From: Apostichopus japonicus
Taxonomy: Eukaryota > Echinodermata > Holothuroidea > Aspidochirotida > Stichopodidae
Assembly (NCBI RefSeq): GCF_037975245.1
Contig: NC_092563.1
Span: 29,413,960-29,477,959 of the forward strand
Direction: 5' to 3'
Length of the DNA stretch: 64,000 nucleotides
In this document: piece by piece, positions 1-12,532 of the stretch
How the letters are laid out: each line of letters starts with the position of its first letter
How positions within the stretch are numbered: position 1 is the stretch's first letter
Made by a program: the position numbers and the translations under genes
Notes under the pieces: generated by a model
The model's input: only the letters and a program-made list of their open reading frames with translations
What the model was told of the DNA's origin: nothing
Databases searched by the model: none

Positions 1-316
1 TGTATTTCTTCGGCCTAACATTAGTAGATTTCTACTTAAACTTAATATTCAATTAAAATAGTGATTAATTCTTTACTGATCACTTTTTTATTCAAATGTA
101 AATTGTAATTTTTAGTGATGTTTTCAACCAAAGCACACAGAATGAACCAATTCCGTCTCTTTAATGTTATTGATATATGGTGGAGCCTAACGTATTAGGT
201 TAATCTTCGATCTTAGTTACCTTGACCGTAGCATTGTATACAGACAATGGTCCAAGTAATAGGCCTGAATGTCCAGAGTATTCTCGAAGGTAAGATATTT
301 ACTCGTGAATACACAC

Positions 317-504
317 TTTTTAAGCAAACGTCACCTAAGAAGGAACATGGTCAAGCAAACCAAAGAACCAAACTATACTGATCCACTCTGAACCTCAGTA
401 CCTTTGCATGCATCGAGACTGTGACTGCGTGATCATAGTCAGAGGTGTCTCACAATTCGCTTAGAAAGGGAACAGATACTACACATGATCTTAGCCGAAA
501 GGCT
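317..504 (-). mobile_element. U2-headed SINE-like element, copy 1
   Basis: Read on the minus strand, this copy starts with a diverged U2 snRNA-like head (GGCTAAGATCATGTGTAGTA, then TCTGTTC). The body is shared with the copies near 17.4, 30.1 and 47.3 kb and contains TGATCACGCAGTCACAGTC. The first bases of the U2 head are degraded here, and I found no convincing target duplication. It has no coding capacity. The U2 resemblance is judged from the well-known U2 5' sequence; the SINE status is inferred from the shared body and from the target duplication of the 17.4-kb copy. Confidence 0.7.
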
Positions 505-840
505 ATCCATACATTTGTACTCTGATAAATACTTTCAGCATGAAGATTCACAATTGCAGTCTAGCTTCTTGCTCCATATCATTTCAAATTCCCAACTTAT
601 GACATTGTAGCAAGTAGGGCGCCTTAAGTAATTACGTAATATATGTTTATTCACATCTTAATTGCATAATGTACAACTTCACCATGCACACTGAGGAGAA
701 AACGCAGTCTACACCGAGGCACATCCAACGCCAGACTTGCTTCTTTTTTCCCTTTTCCTTGGTTCTGCCAATATCGCTGGCTCGCGCCTAACATCATTGC
801 AATTACACTCAATGTGTTTTGCTTTTGCCCCGTACTATTA

Positions 841-1014
841 GCAGGCGCGTATCCAGGGGGCGTTGGGGGCGCGCGCCCCCTGGATACGAAAAAGAGGAGA
901 GAGAAAAGAAGGAGAAAAAAAGGGCAAAAAGAGGGGAACAAAAAACTGATGGTGGCGCTCCGCTTAAATAGTAATTCGCGCCCCCGGGTTAGAAAATCCT
1001 GGATACGCCCCTGC
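841..1014. mobile_element. Short MITE with GCAGG..CCTGC terminal inverted repeats
   Basis: The ends are inverted repeats: GCAGGCGCGTATCCAGG at the left, and the complement of GCAGGGGCGTATCCAGG at the right, with one mismatch in 17. The interior is purine-rich (GA tracts) and carries a GGTGGCGCTCCGCTTAA segment like that in the hAT-like elements near 37.4 and 44.5 kb. No clear target duplication is visible, so the superfamily is uncertain. It is non-autonomous. Confidence 0.65.
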
Positions 1015-1407
1015 TTTACAATGCACTACAAGTTTGTCAAGGGCAAATAAAATTGGTTAATGAACGTCACCTCATTGTGGTTTGATGTTCTTAAAATGAC
1101 TTAAGAATATATTTTGGTTGAGTTATTATAATTTATAACGCAATGGATTAACATAAAGGCCAGTACTGGAGCCGACTTCATCCACACGTGAGTCGTAAGA
1201 GAACATTCTAGGAATTTAACATATTTTAAAAATGATGATTATCTTGCAAAAAATTAGCTATAGAAACAATACTCGACCGCGAAAATGTCCTTTTTCCTTG
1301 GACTTTGACATATCAAGACTAAAATCTACCTAAGTTCCCCCTTTAATCTACCTGGCTGTATGAACAATGAAAGAATTCAATTGCAAATCAGCGAAGGGTA
1401 TAGAATA

Positions 1408-1511
1408 TCATCATCATCGTCATCGTAATCGTCGTCGTCGTCGTCGTCGTCGTCAACGTTGTCATCATTTAATCGTCATTGTCATCATTTAATCGTCATT
1501 GTCATCATCAA
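1408..1511. repeat. CGT/CAT trinucleotide microsatellite
   Basis: An ATC run passes into a CGT run and then into an imperfect repeat of TCATTTAATCGTCATTG. It is non-coding. The flanks 505-840, 1015-1407 and 1512-1924 hold no gene I can support. Confidence 0.9.
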
Positions 1512-1924
1512 TAGTTCAACCTAAAATTAACAGTGTCAAAAGTCAGTGAAAAATATTAGCAAAATTCCGTTCCAAGAAAAAGTTGTGAATGGCACGATGA
1601 GTAAAAAAATGTTTAAAAATGTGTATAACCCTAAGTTGGCTTAACTATAGCTTGCAGCTAAATTTGTGGTCCGGTAATTGAGTTAGAAACCCTGGTGAAC
1701 AGTTTGTGATTTGTTGTAACTTGACTATAGTTTATATACTTGTTTATACAAAAATCATGTCTCCTCTCAAACTTTTATGTGCTATAAGCGTGGTTAGTTT
1801 AACCATGGCAACCATGCATTCTGAATGTATGGGGTATCCTTTATACCAGGTGTTAATTTAGTTGCTCTTCGTTCAAGTTCGTTGTATAACCTCAATCTCA
1901 TCTACTTCTTTCATATAGAGGAGA

Positions 1925-2465
1925 CCATGTTGGTTCTCCATACTCAATAAAGGGTCTCACAATTACCTTGTTCAGAAGCAGCTGTAACGTTTGACAATCA
2001 AGGTACCTCAAAATTCTACGAGTGACGCCCAGGATGCTTTGAGTACTGTTTTCGCGGTGTAATCTCTGAAATTCATGTCTTTGGCAACTGTGACGCCCAG
2101 ATCCGTTACTACAGTGACTGCAATCAAGTCTTGAGTGTTTCCATCATAATAAGCCATAGTATACTGATGAAACCTGTGTATATACAACTTCCTGTCCCTA
2201 TCCCAAATGGCTGCCCAATCATAAAAACATCAAAACGTTGAGAAACACCAAATTTTCCAGATAGAAATCCATACTGTGCAGAAGTAAACAAATTGTTTTA
2301 GACAGGATATACTGAACAATCTCATCTCTGATGAGGGAGTCACAAAGCTTGTAAATAATGGAAGTGAGGCTTACTGGGCGATAGTAAGATGGGCTGGCTT
2401 TTTCGCCCTTTCTTGAACAAAGGAGTTACCTTACCTAATTTCCAATCATTGGGTACCGTAACTAA
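1925..2465 (-). pseudogene. Decayed non-LTR retrotransposon reverse transcriptase fragment
   Basis: On the minus strand around 2460-2290 the translation gives NDWKLGKVTPLFKKG, then after one frameshift EKASPSYYRPVSLTSI and IYKLCDSLIRDEIVQYI. This is the fingers region of a LINE RT (the YRPVSLTS motif is typical of CR1/Jockey-type enzymes). Further on, SAQYGFLSGK matches the next conserved block, and near 1.95-2.1 kb DLGVTVAKDMNFRDY and IVRPFIEYG resemble the C-terminal part. The catalytic FADD region between them is missing, so there has been an internal deletion as well as frameshifts. It is non-functional; the clade is not determined. Confidence 0.65.
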
Positions 2466-3800
2466 TGTTCGGTCATGTTTTCATTTTTAGTTATTTAGAA
2501 TGTGGTTTTCATATACCTGTAGGAAGCTGCACTGACCGTGCAAACTTGTGAGGCAGACCACGGATTGCAAACTCGGTAATTACTATTACGGTTAGTTTCG
2601 TCCAACACGGCAACATACAGAAACGCTGTACTCAAAGCCGAAGACTTCCACTGTTTGGCCAGGCGAAGGGAGATCGTCATTCTCCGAAAGGTTGATATTA
2701 CTAAAATCTTAGGGTATGCACTGTTTGTCAATGTTAGAAGAAATATTCAACAGGTAGAATAACAATTGTCAAAGGAACAGGAATATTGTATTTTGGTACT
2801 TCTACATTAGTAAATGTTGATAATAAATGTTAAAAGATGTTGTGTTTGATACAGATATTGTTAACCTCTTATACAATAGTCCATGTACTGAAACTTTGGT
2901 TGGTACCATTATTTGATAGGGGTCACGTAAGTTACTAACCGAAATGACATAACGGGGGTGTTACTAGCTCTTTCGATTTACTACCAACCACACTTACCCA
3001 CCACACTTACCCACCACATACCACCACAAAATGGGTGTGCAAACCAAATGCTACTAAAAGTAAACATATAGTGCAGTCGATACTCGATTTCTTTCTTCAT
3101 ACAATAGGCCTACTCTAGGATGAATTCCATGAGGCCCACGTGATTTTGTATTCTGCAATTGCTCCGATTAAAAAAAAAAACTACTCCTTTGGTGAATGAA
3201 ATTATTTCCTTACTTGAGCCATTGCTGCTGTCACTATCTTATGGTAATACCGCTGTATCGTCAATGGTAAACACACTACTAAAATACTTGTTCAGAATGG
3301 CATCTTCCTAGCCTCTGTAGTCTTATATCCATTGCTTTCATCAGACTAGTTCGTGTATTGGATGTGTTACCGTTGTTCTCTGTTCAGTATAGCTTTAGAA
3401 GAGCCCATGTTTCATCCACGATCTCATATTCAAAATCTGAATTCCAATCTCTCAGTCATGCCTTTCTCGGATTTGCGTAATCGCTTTTATCATAAAAGTA
3501 TTTTGCCTCAGATCGAGGCCCTAAAAACCCCATACATTTAGTTTGTCTAAGTAAAACGGTATTGAGGTGTATATGAAGTCAAACAAATGCACAACACTAT
3601 AGCGTATCATTTATTCAATGGGAGGGAGAATGAATGGATTAATAATGACTATAACTATACAAGTATAACTTAACCAAGATGAAAAAAAGCCTATATATGT
3701 GAAAACGGATTGGTAATAGTGAGTACACAAACAGCATGGAGTTAAATTTTGATACCATCAAGAGTTGTTTCGTGTTGCTGTAAGATACATCAGATAACTT
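2466..3800. other. No gene seen
   Basis: AT-rich spacer. A short imperfect ACCACACTTACCC repeat lies near 2990-3030. The short open frames here have no recognisable domain. Confidence 0.6.
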
Positions 3801-4262
3801 GGGCACTTGGACTAGTAGCATAGGAACTTGAGCAACATTACATACTCTGGTACTAGTACTTAGAGCCAAAATACTCTGGTATACTAGTACTCAGAGCCAG
3901 CGTATTACATAGTCTGGTACTAGTATACTCAGAGCCAGCTTGAGCAACATTACATACTCTGGTACTAGTAGCATAGGAACTAGAACAACATTACATACTC
4001 TGGTACTAGTAGCATAGGAACTTGAGCAACATTACATACTCTGGTACTAGTACTTAGAGCCAAAATACTCTGGTAAACAAGTACTTATAGCCAGCGTATT
4101 ACATAGTCTGGTACTAGTATACTCAGAGCCAGCTTATGCAACATTACATACTCTGGTACTAGTAACATAGGAACTAGAACAACATTACATACTCTGGTAC
4201 TAGTAGCATAGGAACCAGAACAACATTACATACTCTGGTACTAGTGCTCAGAGCCAGCCTTT
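3801..4262. repeat. Higher-order minisatellite with 194-bp period
   Basis: The monomer is roughly 40 bp and built around TACTCTGGTACTAGTA, with alternating tails (GCATAGGAACTAGAACAAC or CTTAGAGCCAAAA). The CTTAGAGCCAAAA variant occurs at 3859 and 4053, exactly 194 bp apart, and the monomers between recur in the same order. This makes a higher-order repeat of a little over two units. It lies just beyond the 3' end of the first SLC35G-like gene. Confidence 0.85.
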
Positions 4263-4623
4263 ACCAACAGAAATTCTACTAGTTCACTATAGTACTCTTG
4301 CTTTTATATTCGAACGATACAAGTCTGGTATATATCAGTCTCTTTAATAACATTAGAAGGCCCTTTAGAAATGTAACGTTGATTTTGGCAGCAACGTCAT
4401 TTTCTTGACTTACTGAAGGTTGCATACCGTCACTCCCAATCGTATAGTAATGCTAAAGAGGACAATAACTGCACTGAGCGCATAACAGAGACAATACAGA
4501 GAAATATAAACAGACTTGCGCATAGGAGTGAGTTGCTTAATTGGGCTTACATTGTACGTATAAACGTCTGAGCTTGATCAAATCGTTTTTCATATTAAGG
4601 AAGGTCACGGCTCAAGCTCAACA

Positions 4624-7295
4624 TCATTCTCCTTCTCCAGATTCATCCGATGTTTCTTTTGATAACAAATACCAAAGTGTAGACCCAATGGTAAGAAAAG
4701 CTCCAATTGTAGAAATCAATTCTATCTCTTCATTAAGGAAAGAACACCCCAGTGCAAAGGCCACTGGTGTGCATAGCGTGAAGAGCATGGCCATCACGAG
4801 GAATGATATACCTTCCAAGGCCCATATGATGCATGCGGCTCCAAAGACGGAGCAAAGAGCTACACACGCGACAAACGGCCATTCCGCAGAAGAGGGTAAC
4901 ATAAACAAGTTGCCTGATGTAAACATTTCTATTACAAAAGCGGTTCCTCCTGTGAAACCTGACAAAAAGAGAAGGAAGGCCACATCTGCGGTTCCACGAT
5001 TCGTCAGTATTTTCGCTGTCATCGTGGAAAATGCAAAACTGGTTACGGAAGCTGTTGCAAAGAGCGCCCCCACAAATTCGCGTTGATAATCCGTATCCGT
5101 GGCGTCACTTCCAAATATGATTGGTGGTTTGGAGACCAGGACGATTCCAGTGACATTCAGCAATATTATGCCGATGTCTAAGACATGAAGTTTCTCTCTC
5201 AGAAATATAAAACTCATAATAGCTCCAGGGATTGGTTGGTTAGCCACGATACAACTAACGTTTCCTACATGTGCGAAGGATACCGCAATGTAGGCTAGGA
5301 CCAATGCTACAGCATTGACCGAACCAGACGAGATCGATATGATCCAATCAGAGGTGTTGAAACTGCGAATTTGATCGAGATTAATAAAGGCAAGACATGG
5401 TAAATAAGCGAGGCTCCGATAAAATAAAATGTGAAATGAGTTGATGGATTTGATTAACTTCACAGCGGTTAATTGAACACCAAGAAAGACACCACCGAGT
5501 ATTCCATATAGTATGTATCTGTATTCCACAAATAGATAACAGATCCAGCGAAGTAGATCCACAAAGGCTGATAGTGTGGCTCCCTTCTTAACATGGTTAC
5601 GATTAACGTTCCTGTAAATCATTGAAAAGTAAAGAACAAAGAAAATTCGGTTAAGAACAGATTACTGTGAGTTCATGCATGGTCGGAAAAGGGAAAATAT
5701 AGGGGTAAATTAAAATCCAGGTGTGTGTATTGGAGGGGTCTGGTAGGACTAAACCATTGACAGGCAACGAAAATCTAAACGTTACATGTCAGTTTAGTGA
5801 AGACGCTGCACATCAAGACTGGTGCGTGAATGGTCAGGGCCTAAACTGACCGATTTGATATTGAAATGGACAATTTCTTTGCTATCAAATATCAAGAGAC
5901 CCCATGAAAGGCTTAATGACCTCGCTTTCAGGTAATTTGAGGCGATAAAGGTTTTTACGGAGTGTGTTACTATATATAACCTCTGAAATAGGTAAAATAA
6001 CGAAATTGACTTCATTTAACCATGGAGCAATAAACAAACTGTTTATAGCTCCATGATTTAACCTTAAGAAATGGGGTTATTGAAAAATAGTACAGAACAG
6101 ATGTTTATGTTTCCTTTTGTGTGTGAAAAACCATTGTTGAATAGCAACGAAGAGAAGGAGAATGTAATTTCCAAATTTGTAAATGGTTTACTTACTCCCA
6201 ATGATTGTACTATGGTGTTTCTATAGCCTTTCACTTATTCATAAAGATGGATTTCCCTTGTTATCTTCATGGATGATTCTGACATGTTAACGGATCCCAC
6301 CACTAATATGTTCAAGGTTTCCTCCGGTAAAATTAAGGATCTCTGTTACCTTCCCATATATACTAATGGATCACTCTTATACTCTGTGGAACTGTGTGGT
6401 ATGCCTATACATCCTGTCTCTGTTACCATTCCCATATATACTAGTGTGTGATACATCCAGCGATGCGCTTGGCAGTTCTCTAATGCGACAAGGGCTCTCT
6501 TTGGCATGTGCGTGTTGTTTTCGAGGGCCTCTTCTGTTCAACAACACATAATCTCTCCATTACGCGCACGAACCTTTCTGATATGCTCTCGAATCCTTAT
6601 GATCTGGTAGTGAGTGATCCTTCTAATCTGCCCAATGATCCCTCCAAACCGGTCAGGGATACGTCTAGTCCAGGTAGGAATTTAATATCTCTTTGTTATG
6701 CTCATGCACTATAGGACCTTTGCTGGTACGATCTCGTGTGCCTTGCAAGTGACCTCTTAAATCTACATCTATACCTAAGTTCATGCAATTAGCCCTGCAG
6801 GGATCTGCCTGTAACAATTCAATAACAGTATTTCATTGTGATCCCTTTCCACATGACGTATGCGGCCAGATTCGTGCAACCCCTTGTCATGTAGACAATT
6901 TCGGGTGAAGTTGCAATTAATTTATGGCATTCTAAAGTAATTGAGTCGTTTCCCTTCTTTATGGTTGTATTTAATTGCAATTGCGTTTATTATGAGACTA
7001 TTAAATTGGATTGGGGATAATGTTAATCTCGGCCTCTTAACGTAACAATTCAATTGTATTGAAGTAAAATTTCCTCTGATCGGTTTTCAACATAAGCGGT
7101 ATATGTTGGTAGGCTTATACTGTAGTCTACTGTTATATGCTATTATATCTGCTCCAGTGTGCATTATATAACATTGACCGATATTCATGACATTGAAATC
7201 GAATTAAAATATGCTACTTACGAGTCTGCAGATAATGGGTCCTTCTTCGGCGACGAAGGAAGAAGATGCGTTTCTTCGAGACAATCCTCCGACAT
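4624..7295 (-). CDS. SLC35G-like (EamA/DMT) membrane transporter, two exons
   Basis: The coding exons are 7222-7295 (start codon at 7295, donor GTAAGTAGC) and 4624-5611 (acceptor TTTACAG), giving 1062 nt and 353 residues. The intron is 1610 bp, phase 2. Exon 1 encodes a short polar cytosolic N-terminus (MSEDCLEETHLLPSSPKK). Exon 2 encodes a roughly ten-helix EamA-type protein with GVFLGVQLTAVKLI, AHVGNVSCIVANQPIPGA and VLVSKPPIIFG, the signature of the SLC35G1/TMEM20 group. Its length fits that family. The apparent start at 5622 inside the long open frame is not the true start, because it lies in the intron directly before the acceptor. A second such gene (15922-18269) has the same intron position and phase. 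The substrate is unknown; family members sit in the plasma membrane or ER. The family call is firm and orthology to one SLC35G member is not. Confidence 0.92.
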
Positions 7296-8533
7296 ATTGA
7301 ATTAAAAACCCAGTGTGCAGCACTGGTGGTCCGCAGTTAAATAGTTGTTAGACCTATACGTATGATCTACTGATTAAGTGAATCTGTGGTAGTGTTTAAA
7401 GGACATAACTCATATAGTATTTTCTATACTACCATACCGATAATAACGTGTACAATATCCCCGGCAGTATTATATCCGGGGATATCATGTAGTATGATTT
7501 ATACTCGCCCTGTCGGCTTAACACATCCGGCAGGAGCAAATATAATTCAGAGTAATTTTGTCCCGGAATTTCAAACTTCTTTGTTTTTGCCTCTAAATTA
7601 CAATACTTTCAGACCAGTTCCTGATTACATCAACTGGTTCTTGGATGATTTAATTGATTCATTTACCTATGAATATTCATCACCCTCTTCCCGTTTAAGT
7701 CATGACGTGAATACATAAACCTTGTGCAGAATATAGGGCAAAATTTTCAATATACTTCGGAGGAATTATCGAAGCGTAAAAAAGTAGAAGCAATGAATCG
7801 CTGAAAGTGGCTGTATCGTTATGTCAAAGCCACAACCTCATACAGTATTCTGAAGAGCAAATAAAAGATTTATTATTATTTTGTGATTGTACCTGTCAAC
7901 AGAAGGGTGAATGATGTCATCAAGATCATTTGAATTGTGCTGTACAAGTTTTGTTTTGCTTTGCTTTGTTTTATCAGTGCCTAATCATTAATCCATAGAC
8001 GAAAATATAATTTAAAAAAAATGTTGCATTTGGATGAAATTCAAAAACAGAGAACTTTGGCAGCCAAAGAAACATTGCAGGTGTATAATTAAATTTCAAT
8101 TATTAAAAATCAAACATATTATCATAAGAAAGTAAAGCTTCCTGCGTTAATGATATATGGAAAGACCACTAAATTGGACAGACATGTCAAGCCAACTTGG
8201 ACAATTGAACAACGGATAGGGCAAAATTAGACATGTTACATGTGCCTCACTGTAACTATGCAAGTATCTGATACTGCAAAAGGGAATTTAGAATGCGAAA
8301 AAACACAGTTTTTCTCCATGTTCTCACTTGAAAAGACTTATCCGAGAATAACATGACATGTTCAGAAAGTGATGGCATAATGGAGAAAGTTTATTAATTT
8401 TTCTTCAGTTGATATATACAGATGGAAAACAACTACAAAATAACCGTTTGATATTGAATGAGAAATAAACTAGTTTGCTTTATGTTCTTAAAAAACAATT
8501 ACAAAATATTTAATAATTCACAAGATAATTCAG
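7296..8533. other. No gene seen
   Basis: AT-rich sequence upstream of the first SLC35G-like gene. It should contain that gene's promoter, but I see no convincing core elements. A small inverted repeat (ATCCCCGG / CCGGGGAT) lies near 7458-7482. The 110-codon open frame at 7386-7718 has no recognisable motif and I do not call it a gene. Confidence 0.5.
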
Positions 8534-8741
8534 AACAGCCAGTTGCGAAAATTTCCTAATGCTAATACCTCTCTAAACTATACTCCAATATCATGCTTCA
8601 AAGCACTGGTATTGAAAGTACAAACAGTTCCTAACCTTGATCTGATAGAAACATGATATTCATATTGCTCGTACTGACAATACGAGTGCTCTGAAAGCGG
8701 GACATGACACTACAGTATAGAAACAATTGTCCCAACTGGGT
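8534..8741. mobile_element. hAT-like MITE, CACCCAGTTGGGACAATT family, copy A
   Basis: The left end is CAGCCAGTTGCGAAAATTTC and the right end is the complement of CACCCAGTTGGGACAATTG. TTCAGAA borders both sides, consistent with a slightly eroded 8-bp duplication. The body shares AATGCTAATACCTCTC, CAAAGCACTGGTATTGA and TAGAAACATGATATTCATA with the copies at 30.9 and 31.2 kb. Confidence 0.75.
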
Positions 8742-9326
8742 GTTCAGAAAGAGGCAATGTCTTAATCTTCTCAAAGTTCTCGATTTATCTCCCTTTCAGA
8801 TGAAATGAAATTAGTTCATGTTTATCGTATAAGAAAAAAAAAAGCTTACACGTTTAAAACTGATGAATCTTCTCGGTTTTGTTTTTCACCTGAAAAAGAT
8901 TTTTCAGATAAACTATAACCTAAAAACATGACATAAAAGAATCAGTGTACGATGTTACTTTATGATATTTTCTTCTGCGCATGTCACGGCTTAGTCGATT
9001 AATAAAATAAAGAAGAGATACATATATTGGTGCATAAATAATAATGTCTTCATATATATACCTGTAGTGAGGTTGATGATACCCATGGAAGTTTTCGGTA
9101 TGCGAATCACACTGAAAAAGATTTATTCTAAACATAATAGACTGGTAGGTGATTAATATGAAATTTATGAAAATAATTTACAACGTATATACCAGCATTA
9201 AAATGATTTGCTTATCAACATTTGGTAAAAAAAAAAATTAAAGGGCGACTTCAGGCGAAAATTTATTCAACGGTGTATAACATGTAATTTAATTTTGCGC
9301 CGAAAGTCATCCTTTTAAAGATGTTA

Positions 9327-9446
9327 TGTCGTCTCAGCGGAATCCAGCAATATTGGATGCCGGATTTTGCGTACTTCAGACGAGGGAAAGCTGTGACGTC
9401 ACGCAAAGTCCAGCATACAATATTGTTTGATTCCACTAAGACGACA
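9327..9446. repeat. 46-bp-arm hairpin with a CRE octamer in the loop
   Basis: The arms 9327-9372 and 9401-9446 are inverted repeats with 39 of 46 positions matching, separated by 28 bp. The loop edge carries a perfect TGACGTCA octamer (9394-9401), the CREB/ATF consensus. It is probably a MITE remnant. No gene is seen in the flanks 8742-9326 or 9447-9883. Confidence 0.75.
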
Positions 9447-9904
9447 TTAAACATGCATGCCTCTTGACAAAAAAGGGAGTTTTATTTCATCGTATTTCGC
9501 AGACAGATGTACTGGTCAAGTGACAAGTGAGATAAGGATAAAATACAGAATGTCAATGCAATGAAGGACCTCGATTCGTTTGGAATAAGTTTCACCGTCC
9601 ACTGGAGCCAGAATACGAATGTGGTGGAAAACAAAATGGTGGGAGGGTGATAGTTTGGATGTCAGTACAATTTATGTTTTTGATTTGGATGCGGTTTCCA
9701 GTGAAGCAACAGTGTGGAAAACAAGTGACAATATGTTGCCCGGTCAACTTGCGGCCGTTATAAGAATAGCAAGTAAGCAGCCGTCACCGAAGTGCAGACG
9801 AGCGATATTACAGACCGGAAACAGTTGGCGAAAGATCGCTGCGGAGTGCTAAGAGACAAGACCTCAGAGGAAGGTCATGTGTATGGAACGCGAAAAGGGA
9901 AACA

Positions 9905-10210
9905 TTATTTTGTTGTTTAAACTAAGTTTGTTGCTGTCTAAACTAAAGTTGTTGCTGCTATTTTACCATGTTGCTGTTGTTCGTTGATGTCTAAACTAAC
10001 GTCGAAGTCTAAAGTCACGTTGATGACTAAACGCGCGTTAATGTCTAAACTCACGTTGATTTATAAACTTACGGTTGATGTCTAAACTCACGTTGATGTC
10101 TAAAGCTTTCGTTGCTATCTAAATTTACGGTTGATGTCTAAACTCACGTTGATGTCTAAACTTACATTGATGTCTACACATTAGTTGCTTTCTAAAGTTC
10201 CGTTGTTGTG
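9905..10210. repeat. Degenerate 18-19-bp subterminal tandem array
   Basis: There are about fifteen imperfect copies of a motif close to GTTGATGTCTAAACTCAC. The array forms the left subterminal arm of the foldback element, and the inverted motif recurs at its right end. Confidence 0.85.
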
Positions 10211-11499
10211 ACACATTCTGAACGAACATCATTCTTTCTTTTCAAAAAATTATAACAATCAACCGCAAGTTGCTTCCGTGTAGAGCTAACGACATTTCTA
10301 TTACAGAGGTGTTCATGCTAAATACAGCCAATGATGTTTTCTCAAATTTCCCGCGATTTGTTTGGCTATTATAGTCCCTTACTCATTGTCTACAAACATG
10401 CTTGCATCTTCAGTGCTCAATGAACGCAAAGTATGATGGTTTAACTATGTAACGCGGATAGGGGAAATCGTTAACGTCCTGATTTGTAGCAACAGCCATG
10501 TTAATATTGTTAACAACCTGATTTGTCGAACAAAATCACGTTGTTAACGATATTTACTTGATAGTTGATACAACTCCGAGGACGTTGTTAACGATATTGT
10601 TAACGTAATATTTGAATAATTGTTTTTATCACAGAAAGTTGTGAGTTGAGACAATCTATGAAATGTGCGGGAAGCTACCACAACATCTCTGATACTGAAA
10701 AGGACTTTTCATCTCACAGTATGTTTTGTTCTCTCCGTATTGAGAGTTGATAATGTAAAATGTGCATTCATACCACAGTAATTTCTTCGTTGCAAACTTG
10801 CGTAAATTTTCGCGGTCCCTTTGACCACGAAATGTATAATATATATATATCATATTGAAGTACGCAGGCAATACACTCACTGAACTAGTTTACTAAACCC
10901 GCCAAGCAAGTTCATTCGTAACACCAATCCAATTCGGAGTTTCGATTTGCGAAAGGGATTGTGGGGTAAATGGAATATACACAAACCTCGCTCAGCAAGT
11001 CAGCATTGTTACGATTTTTAGACCAAACAAACCGCTAAAATGTTATGCAAGAAACGAATCATCCAAGATTCACTCGAGTTTTGACTACGGCTATGTGTTG
11101 TAGGTACGGTGATATGATCTTTTCTTCACACAGTTTCAGGATTTGCGCTTGTGCGTTGAAACTCCGAAGTTCGAACAGGCCAGGCTAATACAATTGCGTG
11201 GAATTTAGCGAAATATGCACACTGCAGGTACGGGGATATTTGAAGAGTTGGGGTTGCTGGTGAAATCGCTGCAAGGTCAAAGCATGGATGTACTATATAC
11301 GGAGTTGGCGAGGAGGAAAGAGTGGCAGGGTAGGCGAAATGAAGGTCGGGCGGCCGCGCCTGTAAAACAGCGAAGCTAGGGCACTGGATGGCATCTGTCA
11401 TATATATTGTGTAGAGCATTCACAAAGTACAGGCAGTGATACGATCGCATCCATACGACTACACTAGTAAAAGTATAGGTCATATAATAAACGCAATCG

Positions 11500-11925
11500 G
11501 TGTTTGATTGGGACGAAATCTTTTGTCTCTAGTAATATTACTGTCATTCGTTTTACTTAATTGCCGACATTCACAACGTATCCATACATCATGGTTCAAA
11601 TAAATAAGTTGTAAGTGCAGTATTTTTATGCCGGCATTTTGTCTAGATACTCGTTTTACTTGAATTCCGACATTCACAGCCAATCTCTACACATCGTTGA
11701 AGGAGCTCAAATAAATAGGTTTAAAAGTGCAGTAATTTTTTTGCCGGCACTTTATCTAGATACTCGTTTTACTTCATTTCCGACATTCACAGCGTATCTC
11801 TACACACCGTTGAAGGGGATTAATGAAATCAGATTAAAAGTGAAGTATTTTTATGCTGGTTCTTTGTCTAGAAACTCTTTACACTTGATTTCCGACATTC
11901 ACAGCGTATATGCATAGCCTATAAC
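11500..11925. repeat. 103-113-bp tandem repeat, four units
   Basis: The motif CCGACATTCACA recurs with its aligned G at 11566, 11669, 11782 and 11894. Each unit also carries a TCTAGATACTCGTTTTACTT-like block (weaker in the first) and a GTGCAGTATTTTTATGCCGG-like block. The array is internal to the foldback element. It is a non-coding minisatellite. Confidence 0.85.
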
Positions 11926-12054
11926 ATATTTTAAAAGTTGTTTACAGTGCAGCCTCCTATTCGTATGAGGCGTAACCCCCTTTTTTCCTGATAGGCTGGC
12001 AGTGGGAGATACGGTAGCTTATAAAACAAGGTTTCCACAATTTGTCGTCTGGTG

Positions 12055-12067
12055 TGACCTTTGACCT
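12055..12067. promoter_or_regulatory. Perfect DR1 nuclear-receptor-type motif
   Basis: TGACCTTTGACCT is the complement of the DR1 consensus AGGTCAAAGGTCA, bound by RXR heterodimers and HNF4 in animals. It lies in a TGACC-rich repeated segment (12045-12210) inside the foldback element. The match is exact; function is not shown. Confidence 0.3.
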
Positions 12068-12532
12068 CATAAAATCTTTTACTGAACGTGTCACAACTAC
12101 ATACTTAATATGAGATTCGTCCAACATTCCTTTCTTGAGTTATCGTGTTGACAAGGTTTTCACAATTTGACCTCTAGTGACCCCAAATGGATTTGGACCT
12201 CCAAGACCCCTATTGTTTTTGGTGTGTATAGCCACGTACAGTAGACTGACCTGTGTTTATCATGCAGTAGTGTTGTTTTATCAAAATGGTGGTTCGGGCC
12301 ATTTCTAGGTAACAGCTAGTTCTGCTTAATCTAACAAGCAGAAATCTAGTGCACTGAAATCATCGAAACCTCAATGCATTTTGCATTCTGGTTTACATTA
12401 CGCGGTTGAGCAATTTTGAACAGCGCCGATGGCAACGACGTAAGTTTAGACAACGACGTATGTTCAGACAACGGAAGTTATGACATCAACGTGAGTTTGA
12501 ACAACAACGTGGTAAAACAGCAGCAACAATAA

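Noticed and set aside
4541-5086. 181-codon open frame on the plus strand
   Set aside because: Antisense shadow of the large exon of the first SLC35G-like gene; no domain.
7386-7718. 110-codon open frame
   Set aside because: No motif, no splice context and composition like the surrounding AT-rich spacer.
9540-9850. Possible transposase remnant (EPEYECGGKQNGGRVIVW in one frame)
   Set aside because: Faint resemblance to a Tc1-type VMVWG block, but no other conserved block or catalytic residues; could not be supported.
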